From the NCBI GenBank assembly GCA_024114885.1, contig CP099424.1, positions 1,984,001 through 2,048,000 on the forward strand: 64,000 nucleotides of DNA. The letters run 5' to 3'. Below the pieces are notes generated by a model. It saw only the letters and a list, made by a program, of their open reading frames with translations, had not been told where the DNA came from and did no database searches. Origin of the DNA: Septoria linicola. Taxonomy: Eukaryota > Ascomycota > Dothideomycetes > Mycosphaerellales > Mycosphaerellaceae. Every line of letters begins with the position of its first letter. Position 1 is the first letter of the stretch. The translations under genes were made by a program, and so were the position numbers. Positions 54,839 through 64,000 of this stretch are shown piece after piece.

Positions 54839-57091
54839 AAACGCGCAAATCGCCTGGAGAAAAGCTTGCTCTGTCAGCCACCAGCAAAGCTTCTCTCTGT
54901 TCAGAGCCGATGCCCGGGGGGTCATTGGATTGCAGGTCACGTTGAATCTGAATCAGGGCTCACGTTTGGAGAATTGCCAGACAAGATCCAAAAGGTTGCT
55001 CCCGAGGGATGCGAAAATCCACTTGGTGGGAAGAAAACCTGTCCAGAGAGGTTGGACGAGGCAACGATCTCTTTCGTGGATGTTACTACAGAAAATATCA
55101 GCTTGGTCATCAAGTCAAAAAAACTGGGCACAGAAGATGGACAAGAAGGCAGCGACTCAAGCATATCGGAAGGCACGAAAGGCAGCAGGCACAGTCGCTG
55201 ATGGTTTGGAGGATCTCTGCGTGCTCTTCTCCGAGCCAACGACCTAGGATTGACCTGCCGACAAGCGTGAACAGGGCCTCCCTCCAGAATGTGGGAAGCT
55301 CTGCTGCTAAGTGCTGAGCAACTGCGAGTCGCTGAAGTGGGATCTGAGCATAGCCGCCAAAGAAGCTATGTGTCCTGCTACAAACAGACTGTTGATACGC
55401 CTAGGAAGGACATCGAGCTTGCCGGGAGGAGCAAAGACGAAGGTGGAACCGGCAGGGCGGCAGAGTTCTAGGAGTGGTATGAGCGCAAAGTAGCATGCTT
55501 TACGTGAGTCTGGACGACATACTGCTATCGTCTTTGTAGGCGTAATCGCAGTCGGTTTCCTGTTATCATAGTCATTGTCATCAATGTCACAAGCCTCCTC
55601 CTTACTCTCGGTGTGCATAAGAGGACTTCGCATTGACAATCTGGTGCACTTCCTAGTCCTTGCACAGTAAAACAAGCTGTATCTTGTTGATGAGCGTGGA
55701 TATTGTACGGGATCAACTTGTGAAGCTGCGAGTGCGTTTTCAGCCTCAAAGACGCGATCGCACACCACTTTCACCGGTGATCTCGTATCGTGAGCTCCTC
55801 GCGTCCCGCGGCCTGCGATCACCAACTGCCTTGCTCTCTTTTCTCGTTTTCTCATCCTCACCTCCTCACGATACTTCTTTGACCTACTGACGAATTGACT
55901 GCGCGCTTGCCCAAGTGAGCTGCGTGGGGTCGTACCACAACAGAGGTGATCTGGCACTCATCTGGTCACGTTCCGAGGCATGTAGTTCCAACGCCCTCAC
56001 TAGAACTTCGCAACTCCAACGGCCGACACCATTGCCATCATCACGGGTTGGACACAAAGAGGAAGACCGCTCGGACGCAGAGGACAATGTCCGACAATAC
56101 CAAGTCTTGCAAGACGGCTCTGACGGAAGTGGCACGGCAACGTCTTGGAGCTTGCGCCTCGTTTTACTCGTATGTCTAAAGCGTCTACCCGAGCAGCGAC
56201 GACATCTCTGCACCCTCCAGATGCCACTCGGCCGACGTGTTCGGGTCTGTGGACGGAGCAAAATCGCTTTCGACACGAGCGCTGGCCACGTTTGTCGTTG
56301 GCCACAAAGGGCTTCCCGTTGGCCGACGATTGTGACTCGCTTGCGACGACTGGGGAACCTCTCTGAAAAGTGTCTTGGCTGATTCCATCTCTCGTCAAAC
56401 TACTTCAGAACCCTCCGATGCCATGCGCTGGGGTGCGCAAGTCAATCGAGGTGGCAGCCAGCGACAGCAAAGTCGTGGAAATGGAAGCTCTCACAGGTGG
56501 CCATCATTCTGCTGGCTGTGAGAAATGTTCCTCGCTCGTGAGACGTTCGACCTTGACCCCATGCAAGAACGGAGGTCGGCCCACATAGGACCGCCACCCT
56601 ATCTGTGGTGGATGCATGGAAATCTCGCATGCACTGCGGCTCTGCGCTTAGCTGGGCACTTTGTCTTGTGAAACACTTCTAACGTTGCATGCGAACAATA
56701 TCTACGCAATTTGGACCATTTCGCTGCCACTCAAGCGGGTCGTCTTCTCCTGGAAAGTGGGTTTCTCAGACAAGACGGCGAAGCATTTCCACACGCAAGT
56801 GCCCTGACTCAACCACAACAGGGTCGCTGGCTCCGGCAGTCACAGGGCCCTCCCCGCTGCCGTCAAATGCTGAGAGGAGGAATTCTCATGCCCAGCGGAG
56901 CGATAGCTTGGCAGAGTGGACAAGACTTACCGTGGCTGGTCAATCGATAGAAGTACCTATGACGAGGGTAAGTGCCATGTGCGTAGGCCGGTAGGCGCAC
57001 TCGAGCTTGAGTCTCCCCACCTCACGATTTGTATGTTTCTAGCCCTCCAAGCTTTTGCTATTGTTCTTTCTTCCTGCCATGGAGCGCAGCA
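54839..57091. other. Long region without a supportable gene
   Basis: About 2.25 kb between the small F-box gene and the arylsulfotransferase-family gene. Frames up to about 216 codons occur on both strands (for example 55307-55957 minus), but they overlap each other, lack family patterns and start with poor contexts. No RIP-like composition or repeats were seen. Confidence 0.5.
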
Positions 57092-59011
57092 ATGGCTTCT
57101 ATCATTCATTCCTTTGCTAAAAGCATGAGCTCAACTAACCTGACTTACTTTTGCCGGAATGCTGTCAAATGGGTTCTAATATTCGGCTTGGTCCTGCTAT
57201 CGCTCTACCTTTCCTACAGCTACATTCTGCCAATAGTCGCTTATCTTGTTCCTGGCCTGGACCCTTTCTTCTTTGACCTGGGAGTCTTCGGCGCGTTTCC
57301 GTTAGAGCAGTATGGCTCTTTCGACCTGGGAGGACCTCAAGCAAGACACCTACGATGGCACGACAGTTGCGATGCAGGCCTCGTTCTGCTCACACCGAAC
57401 GGGCCTTCAGTGGCAAAATCAGGCCCCATGATCCTCGATGCACAAGGCGAGCTGATTTGGAGGTCTGATGAATATGGCGCTGCGGCCAATTTGAAAGTCC
57501 AACGATATCGCGGTGAGGACTACTTGACACTGTGGTCTGGTGAGAAGGCTGCCACTTCTGGAAAGGGCGTATACTTCATGCTAGATCATAGCTACCAAGT
57601 CGTCAAAATGATCACGGCCATTGGCGAAGGACTTTTTGGGGACTTGCACGAGTTCAAGCTCACTGAGAAAGGAACGGCGCTTCTAACAGTCTACAACACA
57701 ATCAATGCCGACCTCACGCGAATGGGCATGGGTAGAGGTCCTGATGGCTGGATCGTGGACAACATGTTCCAAGAAATTGACATCGAGTCCGGAGAGCTGC
57801 TGTTCCAGTGGAGTGCAGCCGAGCACTTCGATCCTGCCCATACTTACATGACTAATCCGTTCGGCGGCTACTGGGAGAGTATTCCGTTCGACTTCTACCA
57901 CCTCAACAGCGTCGACAAGGACTCCAAAGGCAACTACATCATTTCTTCGAGGCACTTCCACCACATTATGTGCATCAGCCCAACCGGAGAAACACTATGG
58001 ATCCTCGGCGGACGGGATAACCAATTCGAAGATCTTTCGGACGGCCAGGCCACGAATTTTAAATGGCAGCACGATGCGAGGTGGGTTTCTGAGGAGGAGA
58101 GCATCCTGACATTGTTCGACAATAGCAAAGCTGGTCCACTGCACAGCGACGCGTCGGAGAGCCGCGCTCTTGTCATCAGACTTGATTTGGAGAAGAAGAC
58201 AGCACAGCTCGTGCATTCCATGACATCCTTGCAGGGGATCCTCGCCTCTTCTCAAGGATCTGTCCAATTGCTACCAGAGACTCAAAACTTCTTCGTGGGA
58301 TGGGGATCTGCTGCAGCATACTCTGAATATTCTAGTAAAGGCGACTTGCTGTGTGAAACGCATCTCGGAGCTTCGTGGTATTACTACTTGGAGCGCATGA
58401 AATCGTATCGTGCCACGAAGGCCTTCAATTGGCGGACCGCGCCTCAGGACCCGCCCCAGGTCAGCATTAAGGGTAGCATGTTGTCCGTGAGCTGGAATGG
58501 AGCCACAGAGGTCGCATATTGGTCTTTGGAAGGCGTACGGGAGTCATCTGACAAGTTGTCGAAGGCTCTACGCAGCGAGGACGAAGGACCGCCTGATACT
58601 CGGGACCAGTATGAGGCTCTTGATGTGGTTGCGAAAACCGGTTTTGAAGGACTGTTCGATCTGTCGCAGTTCTCAGACGAGCAGTCCTTCACGCGGTTCC
58701 GAGTTGCTGCTCTGGACATCGATCACAGCGCGCTGCGATACTCAGAACCCTATGACGCCGACGAACGCGGCGAAGAGTCTTCCTACCTCATGACCATGAT
58801 CAAACTGTCCATCGTCGTGGGCTTTCTGGCGGGATTACGCTTTGCCTTCAAACACTTCCGTTCCCATGGACATCTTCGTGCCTGGAGCTCCCAAGGAGCA
58901 CCAGCCTGGACGAAATGGCAACCAACTTCTGATAGACACATTTCCAGGACTCCTGCTCTCTCCGAGTGGATACAGATGAAGTGGAGGACCGCAAAAGCGA
59001 GACCTGGTTGA
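57092..59011 (+). CDS. Arylsulfotransferase-family membrane protein (ASST)
   Basis: Single exon, about 639 residues from the ATG at 57092; the frame is open upstream but has no earlier ATG. ASST-family proteins form a six-bladed propeller. Bacterial members transfer sulfate between phenols, while the role of the many fungal copies is unknown. Visible blocks are RWHDSCDAGLVLLTPNG, GDLHEFKLTEKGTALLTVYN, DFYHLNSVDKDSKGNYIISSRH, ETLWILGGRDNQF and FKWQHDARW, the repeated blade motifs of the family. A hydrophobic helix at about 24-56 anchors the N-terminus. A second at about 569-587 (LSIVVGFLAGLRFAF) precedes a basic tail. Two membrane segments around a propeller suggest an extracytoplasmic or lumenal domain. 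Confidence 0.85.
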   Translation: MASIIHSFAKSMSSTNLTYFCRNAVKWVLIFGLVLLSLYLSYSYILPIVAYLVPGLDPFFFDLGVFGAFPLEQYGSFDLGGPQARHLRWHDSCDAGLVLLTPNGPSVAKSGPMILDAQGELIWRSDEYGAAANLKVQRYRGEDYLTLWSGEKAATSGKGVYFMLDHSYQVVKMITAIGEGLFGDLHEFKLTEKGTALLTVYNTINADLTRMGMGRGPDGWIVDNMFQEIDIESGELLFQWSAAEHFDPAHTYMTNPFGGYWESIPFDFYHLNSVDKDSKGNYIISSRHFHHIMCISPTGETLWILGGRDNQFEDLSDGQATNFKWQHDARWVSEEESILTLFDNSKAGPLHSDASESRALVIRLDLEKKTAQLVHSMTSLQGILASSQGSVQLLPETQNFFVGWGSAAAYSEYSSKGDLLCETHLGASWYYYLERMKSYRATKAFNWRTAPQDPPQVSIKGSMLSVSWNGATEVAYWSLEGVRESSDKLSKALRSEDEGPPDTRDQYEALDVVAKTGFEGLFDLSQFSDEQSFTRFRVAALDIDHSALRYSEPYDADERGEESSYLMTMIKLSIVVGFLAGLRFAFKHFRSHGHLRAWSSQGAPAWTKWQPTSDRHISRTPALSEWIQMKWRTAKARPG

Positions 59012-59408
59012 AAGACCTGTGCCACGACAAGTATTCAAATTCTCACCTGGCGTGCCTTCCCAGACGTCTCGTCGAAAAGGCAAGCACACACCAATCCGGC
59101 AAGCTCCCAAGTTGGACCCTCGATACAGCACTGATAGAGAAGCCGCAAATGCCGTGCCGTACATCAGAGCGCAAGAGTCGTTGAGAGTAAACAACTCCTG
59201 CACTCCCAAAATCGCTCATGCTCCTGCTTTTCACGCGCGAACAGGATGACAGTCTTTGCTGCAACAGTCCAATTCATGGCGCGATACTGCGCTTGGGAGA
59301 AATGCGCGATAGCCTGCAAGGTGTAACTCAATGGAGTGGTACGTGCAGGTAGCCGCATGGAAGCAGGTCGATTAGGGGCTTGCATACACAGCACTCGATA
59401 ATTATTTC
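59012..59408. other. Convergent intergenic spacer
   Basis: About 400 bp between the 3' ends of the arylsulfotransferase-family and permease genes. Nothing specific seen. Confidence 0.6.
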
Positions 59409-61155
59409 TCAAAGGAACAGCCATTGCCCTATCGCCATCGACTTCTCCTTCCACCCCCTCGCTTCCTTCCAGTTCGAGAACTTGGCTTCGTCAAGTGCTT
59501 TCTCTCGCTCATCAGTCGTAAAACCAGTATCATATCTGTCAGTCACAAGATCCATCTCTTCCAAGCTGACCCATTTCGTTTTCTTCACAAGCTTCCATAC
59601 GACGAACATGCCGAATAGTACTGGTAGTTGGACATAATACGACACAAAGTCGACAGGTTTGAACGTTGGAGAGAAACAACTCCAGCCCTGTACGAGGACA
59701 AGGAAAGAGTTGAGCCCAACGCTCAAGATCGGTCCATAGGGATATGTCCAGTTCTTGAATGGAAGGAGGTGCTCGAGTCCTTGCTTGCGAATACCAGATC
59801 GGAAACGAAGAGACGCGAAGCCAATTGCAATCCACGATAGCTGATTGCTAACACCGACAATATTCTGCAACCATGTCCAAAGCTGTCCGGCTCCGATATA
59901 GCTGGCGCCAAAGCATAGTCCTGAAATGGCAGAGGTCAAAAGTACAGCCACCCAAGGCACTTGATGGCGGTTCAAGTGTCCCATAAACTTTGGTGCGTGG
60001 TGGTTGACTGCCAGGGAGTACATCAGCCTGGCACCAGCAAATAGTGCGTGGTTACCTGCGGAGATGACCGAAGTCATGACCACAGCGTTGATGAATGAGC
60101 CTGCCACTTTGCTTCCGGCCATTTGGAAGACTACGGTGAAGGGACTTGTGTGTGCATCTTTTGTCGAAAGGTCTGGGTAAGTGTACGGTACGTTAAGGCC
60201 GATGATGAGGATGGAGAGGATGTAGAAGATCAGGATACCTGTCCGCTTGTCAGTAGAGCTCAGAAGCGTGTCGCGAAGGCAACACTTACGCCAAAAGACG
60301 TTTCGGATCACGCGTGGAAGCGTCTTTGAAGGGTTCTTGGTCTCTCCAGCTGTAATCGCAATACTTTCAGTGCCGCCATATGCGAACGCAGCAGTGACGA
60401 AGACCGAGGCGAATCCTCCGATGCCGTTCACGAAAGGCGCATCGCCGATACGCCAGTTTCTCCCGCCAATATACTCATTGTCGGTATTGGCGCCACAATT
60501 GACAGCAATACCCAATATAATGAACACCACAATCGTGACGACTTTCAGCAAGCTCAGCCAGTATTCCATCTCACCATATGCTCGGACTGACACGACGTTC
60601 AGCGCAAGCAAGATGAAGAGGAAGATCAAACTCAGCGCCCAGCCGGGAAAGTTATCAGTCCAGTACTGCAGCAGTAGCTGTAGCGCGACCAGGTCTGATG
60701 CTGTAGACACGGCGTCGTTGAACCAGTAGTTCCATGTGAGAGCGAATCCGAAGGCATCATCCACATATCTCCCGGCAAAAGTGCAGAAAGATCCAGCGAT
60801 GGGAGTATAAGCAGCCATCTCTCCAAGCGAAAGCATCGTGATGAAGACGATTGCGCCAACGATGGAGTACGATATCAGCATGCTCGCAGGTCCACCTTTG
60901 GAAAGACTGTTGCCAGTACCGAGGAAAAGTCCAGTGCCGATGGTGCTGTGCCACAGATTAGTGTTATGCTGAGCATAGAAGACCTGGTTCAATATACCCT
61001 CCTATCGCTATCATTTGTACCTGGCGGGCAGAGAGTTTTCGTGCCAGCTGCTGCGCAAGCACTGGCTCCGGAGGCAAGTCATCGCGCAGACTTGTGCTTG
61101 CGTACGTTTTGTCGTGGTCACTGTCGCTATGTGTTCCACGTTCGGAGTCTGCCAT
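59409..61155 (-). CDS. Amino-acid permease (yeast AAT family)
   Basis: Three exons, 60998-61155, 60290-60945 and 59409-60238, give about 547 residues and about 12 membrane spans. These plasma-membrane proton symporters take up amino acids; this one resembles the basic or general amino-acid permeases. The N-terminal tail is hydrophilic (MADSERGTHSDSDHDK), followed by RQVQMIAIGGTIGTGLFLGTG, the conserved first helix, restored by splicing the 52-bp intron (60946-60997). GEMAAYTPIAGSFCTFAGRYVD, AFAYGGTESIAITAGETKNP and the C-terminal GWKEKSMAIGQWLF are also typical. The second intron (60239-60289, 51 bp) is a multiple of three without a stop, so the unspliced frame stays open; removing it gives RNVFWRILIFYIL, which fits the family. 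Specific substrate cannot be read. Confidence 0.93.
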
Positions 61156-62188
61156 CTTACCAATCTAAGATTCGTAGGTCTATACGGCCTTCCCGAGCTA
61201 GGCAGATTGCCGTCGTAGCTGCTGGATTCGATGTGGTGGAGGACAATCTTGCGAAAGATGGAGAGAAGGTCAATCAACAGTGGACACGGTACTCAGCTGA
61301 TCATATGTGCATATATACGTCCTTGGCAAGCTACATTGTGGTGCAACCTGAAGAATTTTAGGCCGAAGAGGTTACATAAAAGTTCTGTGCCTGGCGATGG
61401 CGTGCTCATCCTTCATGACGGAGAGAGGCAGGTGGTAATGATCTCTGCTGACACCGATGAGCTCCCAGGAGGCTTATGAAGGAAGTTGAATTTCCCGCGA
61501 GACACCTTTGTGCCTATATTGATGAAGATGTCATTGGAGCGGATTTGGGGTGAATCGAAGCCCTCTTGGACCTTGGTTTGAAGGATCTTGGGAAAAGCTT
61601 CCTCGGCTGTCTGCTCTTGGCGCAAAAACTGAGGTCCTGGCTGCTTAAGAAAGGTTGCCTTCGTGATTGCAGCACATACCATTGACTGCACGGCATCATT
61701 TTGGCACTCCTATTGATATGAGATCAATGAGATTTGCCATCAGTCATGATGTCTGCCAAGAAGCAAAGATAGTACTTTGGAATTTCGTGCCAATGACATT
61801 CTCATGTGTTGTCGACCGCCTCTCCAACGACTGCTCGACAAGCAATATGGAGACAGCGCCGCTTACAAGACATCATCAATCTGAACTGAAATCGCTATCC
61901 AACAAACGGTTCAGTCGAAAAAGGACTTGACAGTTCGCGCGAGGGTGGTTGAGCATTCCCTCCTCTTCAATTGGCTGAATTCTGGCTCTGACGTCGTCTT
62001 CGCCAATCCGTCACAGAATCTGGTTCACATCATGGCCAACTGCACGGGATGAGCCTTGAGAGGCGTGGAGAAGCAGCCAAGATTGACCATGCGTCGACCT
62101 GCAGCTTTCAGTGACAAGAGCTAGAACTCGAAATTCGAACATCCTTCTCAACATCACCTGCACCACTCCTGGGCAATCATCAAGCACA
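61156..62188. other. Intergenic region, no gene recognised
   Basis: About 1 kb between the divergent permease and Nudix-like genes. A 92-codon minus frame at 61413-61691 has no recognisable pattern. Probably two promoters. Confidence 0.55.
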
Positions 62189-62830
62189 ATGGCCGAACGA
62201 TCAAACAGCGTAATTGCCAACGAGGAAGCCGTTGACGAGTTTGGCTATGTTGTCGATACCAGTGATGGAGCTGAGGCATATCTGGCCTTCCAATCAAAGC
62301 TTCTCAACCTCAAAGATGGAATCGATGTACTTGTTGTCAACAATCTCATCTTCCACGACAAGAAGGTCCTCCTCATACGTTTGAAAGACAGTATCAAATC
62401 GTGGGGCGGCATGATCGGTGGCCCTGTTTTCCGTGTTATACGTCCTGGAGATCATGGTCTGGATGTCATCTTGAACTCCTCCCTCGACAAGCCCATACCA
62501 GAAGCGGACGATATCTCTGTGGCGGAGTTCTCGAGAGTGGCAGCAAGAACTCAAGTCGGCCTGGATCCGAGTGAGTTCAGGAACAGCAAGGCTGCCACAG
62601 CACTACTCACAGCTGTCACCCCTGGCGGTCTCAAAGATACAACGTGGCTGCGAGCAAGCTTGTTCTGGACTGTGGGAGAGGAGGTTGTGCCTAAGCCGCC
62701 TCAGGGCTCGGTGGCAACAGAAGCATGGTGGGCAACCCGTGCTGAGGTGGAGAAGCTGGACGAGGACGAGTTCTTCTTCGGGTTGAAGGATGATCTTGTG
62801 AGGGCATTTGATCTGCGTAAGGTGCATTGA
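62189..62830 (+). CDS. Nudix-like protein with degenerate catalytic box
   Basis: Intronless, 213 residues from the ATG at 62189. The central part, DKKVLLIRLKDSIKSWGGMIGG, looks like the strand and Gly-rich turn before a Nudix box. The following helix SVAEFSRVAARTQVGLDP sits where the Nudix consensus has RExxEExG, but its catalytic glutamates are absent. The C-terminal stretch WWATRAEVEKLDEDE also resembles the late strand of Nudix proteins. If the fold is right, this is a non-catalytic or altered-function member. Family assignment is inference from weak pattern match; the gene itself is likely real given its length, regular codon use and clear start. Confidence 0.45.
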   Translation: MAERSNSVIANEEAVDEFGYVVDTSDGAEAYLAFQSKLLNLKDGIDVLVVNNLIFHDKKVLLIRLKDSIKSWGGMIGGPVFRVIRPGDHGLDVILNSSLDKPIPEADDISVAEFSRVAARTQVGLDPSEFRNSKAATALLTAVTPGGLKDTTWLRASLFWTVGEEVVPKPPQGSVATEAWWATRAEVEKLDEDEFFFGLKDDLVRAFDLRKVH

Positions 62831-63387
62831 GTGAGATGTCTTCAGCATATGCCGTCAAGTTATTTGATCATGTTGACATATGTAGCATACATGGGGTACC
62901 TGAACACCGGGCCTATCGACTGGGACTTTCTTGCTGTAGAGCTCATCTGCCAGAAAAGGAATGATACACGCATCATGTCTCTTCGTCGCCTTTCATGTGT
63001 TGCCGAAGCAAGCGAGAGCTTTGCGCTGCATCTGCGCGCATGCAAGAGACATTTTCACCCGCATCCCTGGCATAGCACGCGTCCGATATATCCGACCTAG
63101 CATCGTCAACATAGATCTGGTAGCTATTCATGATAGTGATCCTCCAATGGCGCACGGTTGTGCTCCTCAACAGTGCAACCACTTTTATGACTCCACTTAT
63201 CCTCACGTAAACAACATAGTCATAATCCGGGTAAATGTTGGGCCTGCTTCCACAGTCCTTGGAAATCGACAAAAACCTTGAATGTGTCACGGAATCTACG
63301 GTCTTGATGGCACACCTCTCACCACCGAATGCGCACAGTGTGGAAGATGCGTCCATATGGCATGAGCTCGCTCGGGTTCTCAGATGC
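62831..63387. other. Intergenic region, no gene recognised
   Basis: About 560 bp, converging 3' ends of the Nudix-like gene and the truncated gene at the window edge. No coding pattern seen. Confidence 0.6.
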
Positions 63388-64000
63388 TCATCTATCCTCT
63401 AACCACACAACAGAGCACGTATCAGGCATGCTGGCAAAGTCAGCAGGAGTCGGCCAAGAAGCTATTTTCCCTAATCGCCATATGTCGTCCGACAACCTCT
63501 CCATATTCATTTCCTTTTTTGCAATCTTCACAGCCACAGATTGTCGCGTTCGAACTGCAGTACTGGGCAGACGTGTGAGCAATATCTCTGTCAGTTCTTG
63601 CACTTCCCGTGCTTCCATTGTGTACCACTCTTGCAACCTAACAAGATCCTGCTGAAAGCTTGATCTAGACCGCTCTAGCCTGGCTCCGACCAAGCCATGA
63701 TCTTCGACGTATGCTCGACGCTTCTCTGCTTCAGCTTCCTGCCAAGCACGCAGCAAGATCCTACGACGTTTGATGTGATGGCGAGGCAACCCGTAGCCTT
63801 CACTCCCCCATGCAGACTCAAGCTCGGTGCGCAGATTCTCAATTTCTAGTGACAGCAGCTGGACGGGTTTCACACATACTTCGTCTGGACAGAGCCGCTT
63901 TGCATCGATTTCGGCTTGGGACAACCTCTCTAGGCTGTCAGCTAGGTCCCGCTCCCATCGCCACAAATCCAGTCTCGCAAACCAGGCATCATCTTCGTCC
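63388..64000 (-). CDS. Hypothetical charged helical protein (5' end outside window)
   Basis: The frame is open to the right-hand edge of the window, so the N-terminus is missing; at least 203 residues are seen. It starts at the edge with DEDDAWFARLDLWRWERDLA and is rich in Glu, Arg and Leu, with likely helices (LSLEIENLRTELESAW, LRAWQEAEAEKRRAYVE, QDLVRLQEWYTMEAREVQELTEILL) suggesting coiled coil. I do not recognise a family. The stop is at 63388. Confidence 0.6.
   Translation of the reverse strand, partial: DEDDAWFARLDLWRWERDLADSLERLSQAEIDAKRLCPDEVCVKPVQLLSLEIENLRTELESAWGSEGYGLPRHHIKRRRILLRAWQEAEAEKRRAYVEDHGLVGARLERSRSSFQQDLVRLQEWYTMEAREVQELTEILLTRLPSTAVRTRQSVAVKIAKKEMNMERLSDDIWRLGKIASWPTPADFASMPDTCSVVWLEDR

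Noticed and set aside
55307..55957. 216-codon minus-strand frame between the F-box and arylsulfotransferase-family genes
   Set aside because: No family pattern; overlaps other equally long frames; composition looks non-coding.
1..64000. tRNA genes, rRNA, CRISPR arrays or prokaryotic signals
   Set aside because: I looked for tRNA T-loop patterns and spaced repeats and saw none that hold up. Content is clearly fungal nuclear. A dedicated tRNA search was not possible.

Overview
This 64-kb window is nuclear DNA of a filamentous ascomycete. Introns are short (mostly 46-61 bp) with GT-AG ends and CTGAC/CTAAC-like branch sites. The gene set includes a fungal bifunctional-length phosphofructokinase, a Pth11-type receptor with a CFEM domain, a Jen1-type carboxylate permease and several F-box proteins. 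One insert carries an extreme repeat-induced point mutation (RIP) signature. The combination suggests a dothideomycete, perhaps a Mycosphaerella relative; that placement is inference from gene content, not a database result.

Layout. 1-9.2 kb: an F-box/2EXR-like protein, a carotenoid cleavage dioxygenase, an EF-hand MscS channel and the ESCRT-III subunit Did2. 9.5-21.3 kb mixes conserved genes (the kinetochore protein Ndc80 divergent from the peroxin Pex14) with accessory genes. The accessory genes are an F-box gene with an internal stop, an F-box gene whose 3' end is cut by a 757-bp transposon, and three intronless paralogues that each carry five Myb/SANT-like repeats. 22.4-27.9 kb is a small catabolic-looking block: a Jen1-like permease, a broken cytochrome P450 and a frameshifted secreted quercetinase. 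30.5-38.3 kb is one giant gene: a CFEM-domain Pth11-like seven-helix receptor with a disordered tail of about 2,200 residues. 39.2-41.5 kb has a secreted tyrosinase and another F-box gene with an internal stop. 42.4-53.8 kb is housekeeping: phosphofructokinase, Cox16 and the ATR/Mec1 checkpoint kinase. 54.3-64 kb has a small F-box gene, a membrane arylsulfotransferase-family protein, an amino-acid permease, a Nudix-like protein and the 3' part of an unidentified gene.

The most notable signals are: (i) a transposon whose terminal repeat supplies the stop codon of an F-box gene, with a 6-bp target duplication and the lost 3' coding segment still readable beyond it; (ii) the five-repeat Myb-like family with basic N-termini, two members sharing a promoter block; (iii) the giant receptor tail with several families of internal motif repeats; (iv) three genes each stopped by one codon that a CpA-to-TpA change could have made, the change RIP produces.

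All gene models were spliced by hand from the sequence. Start codons and splice sites have no transcript support here.
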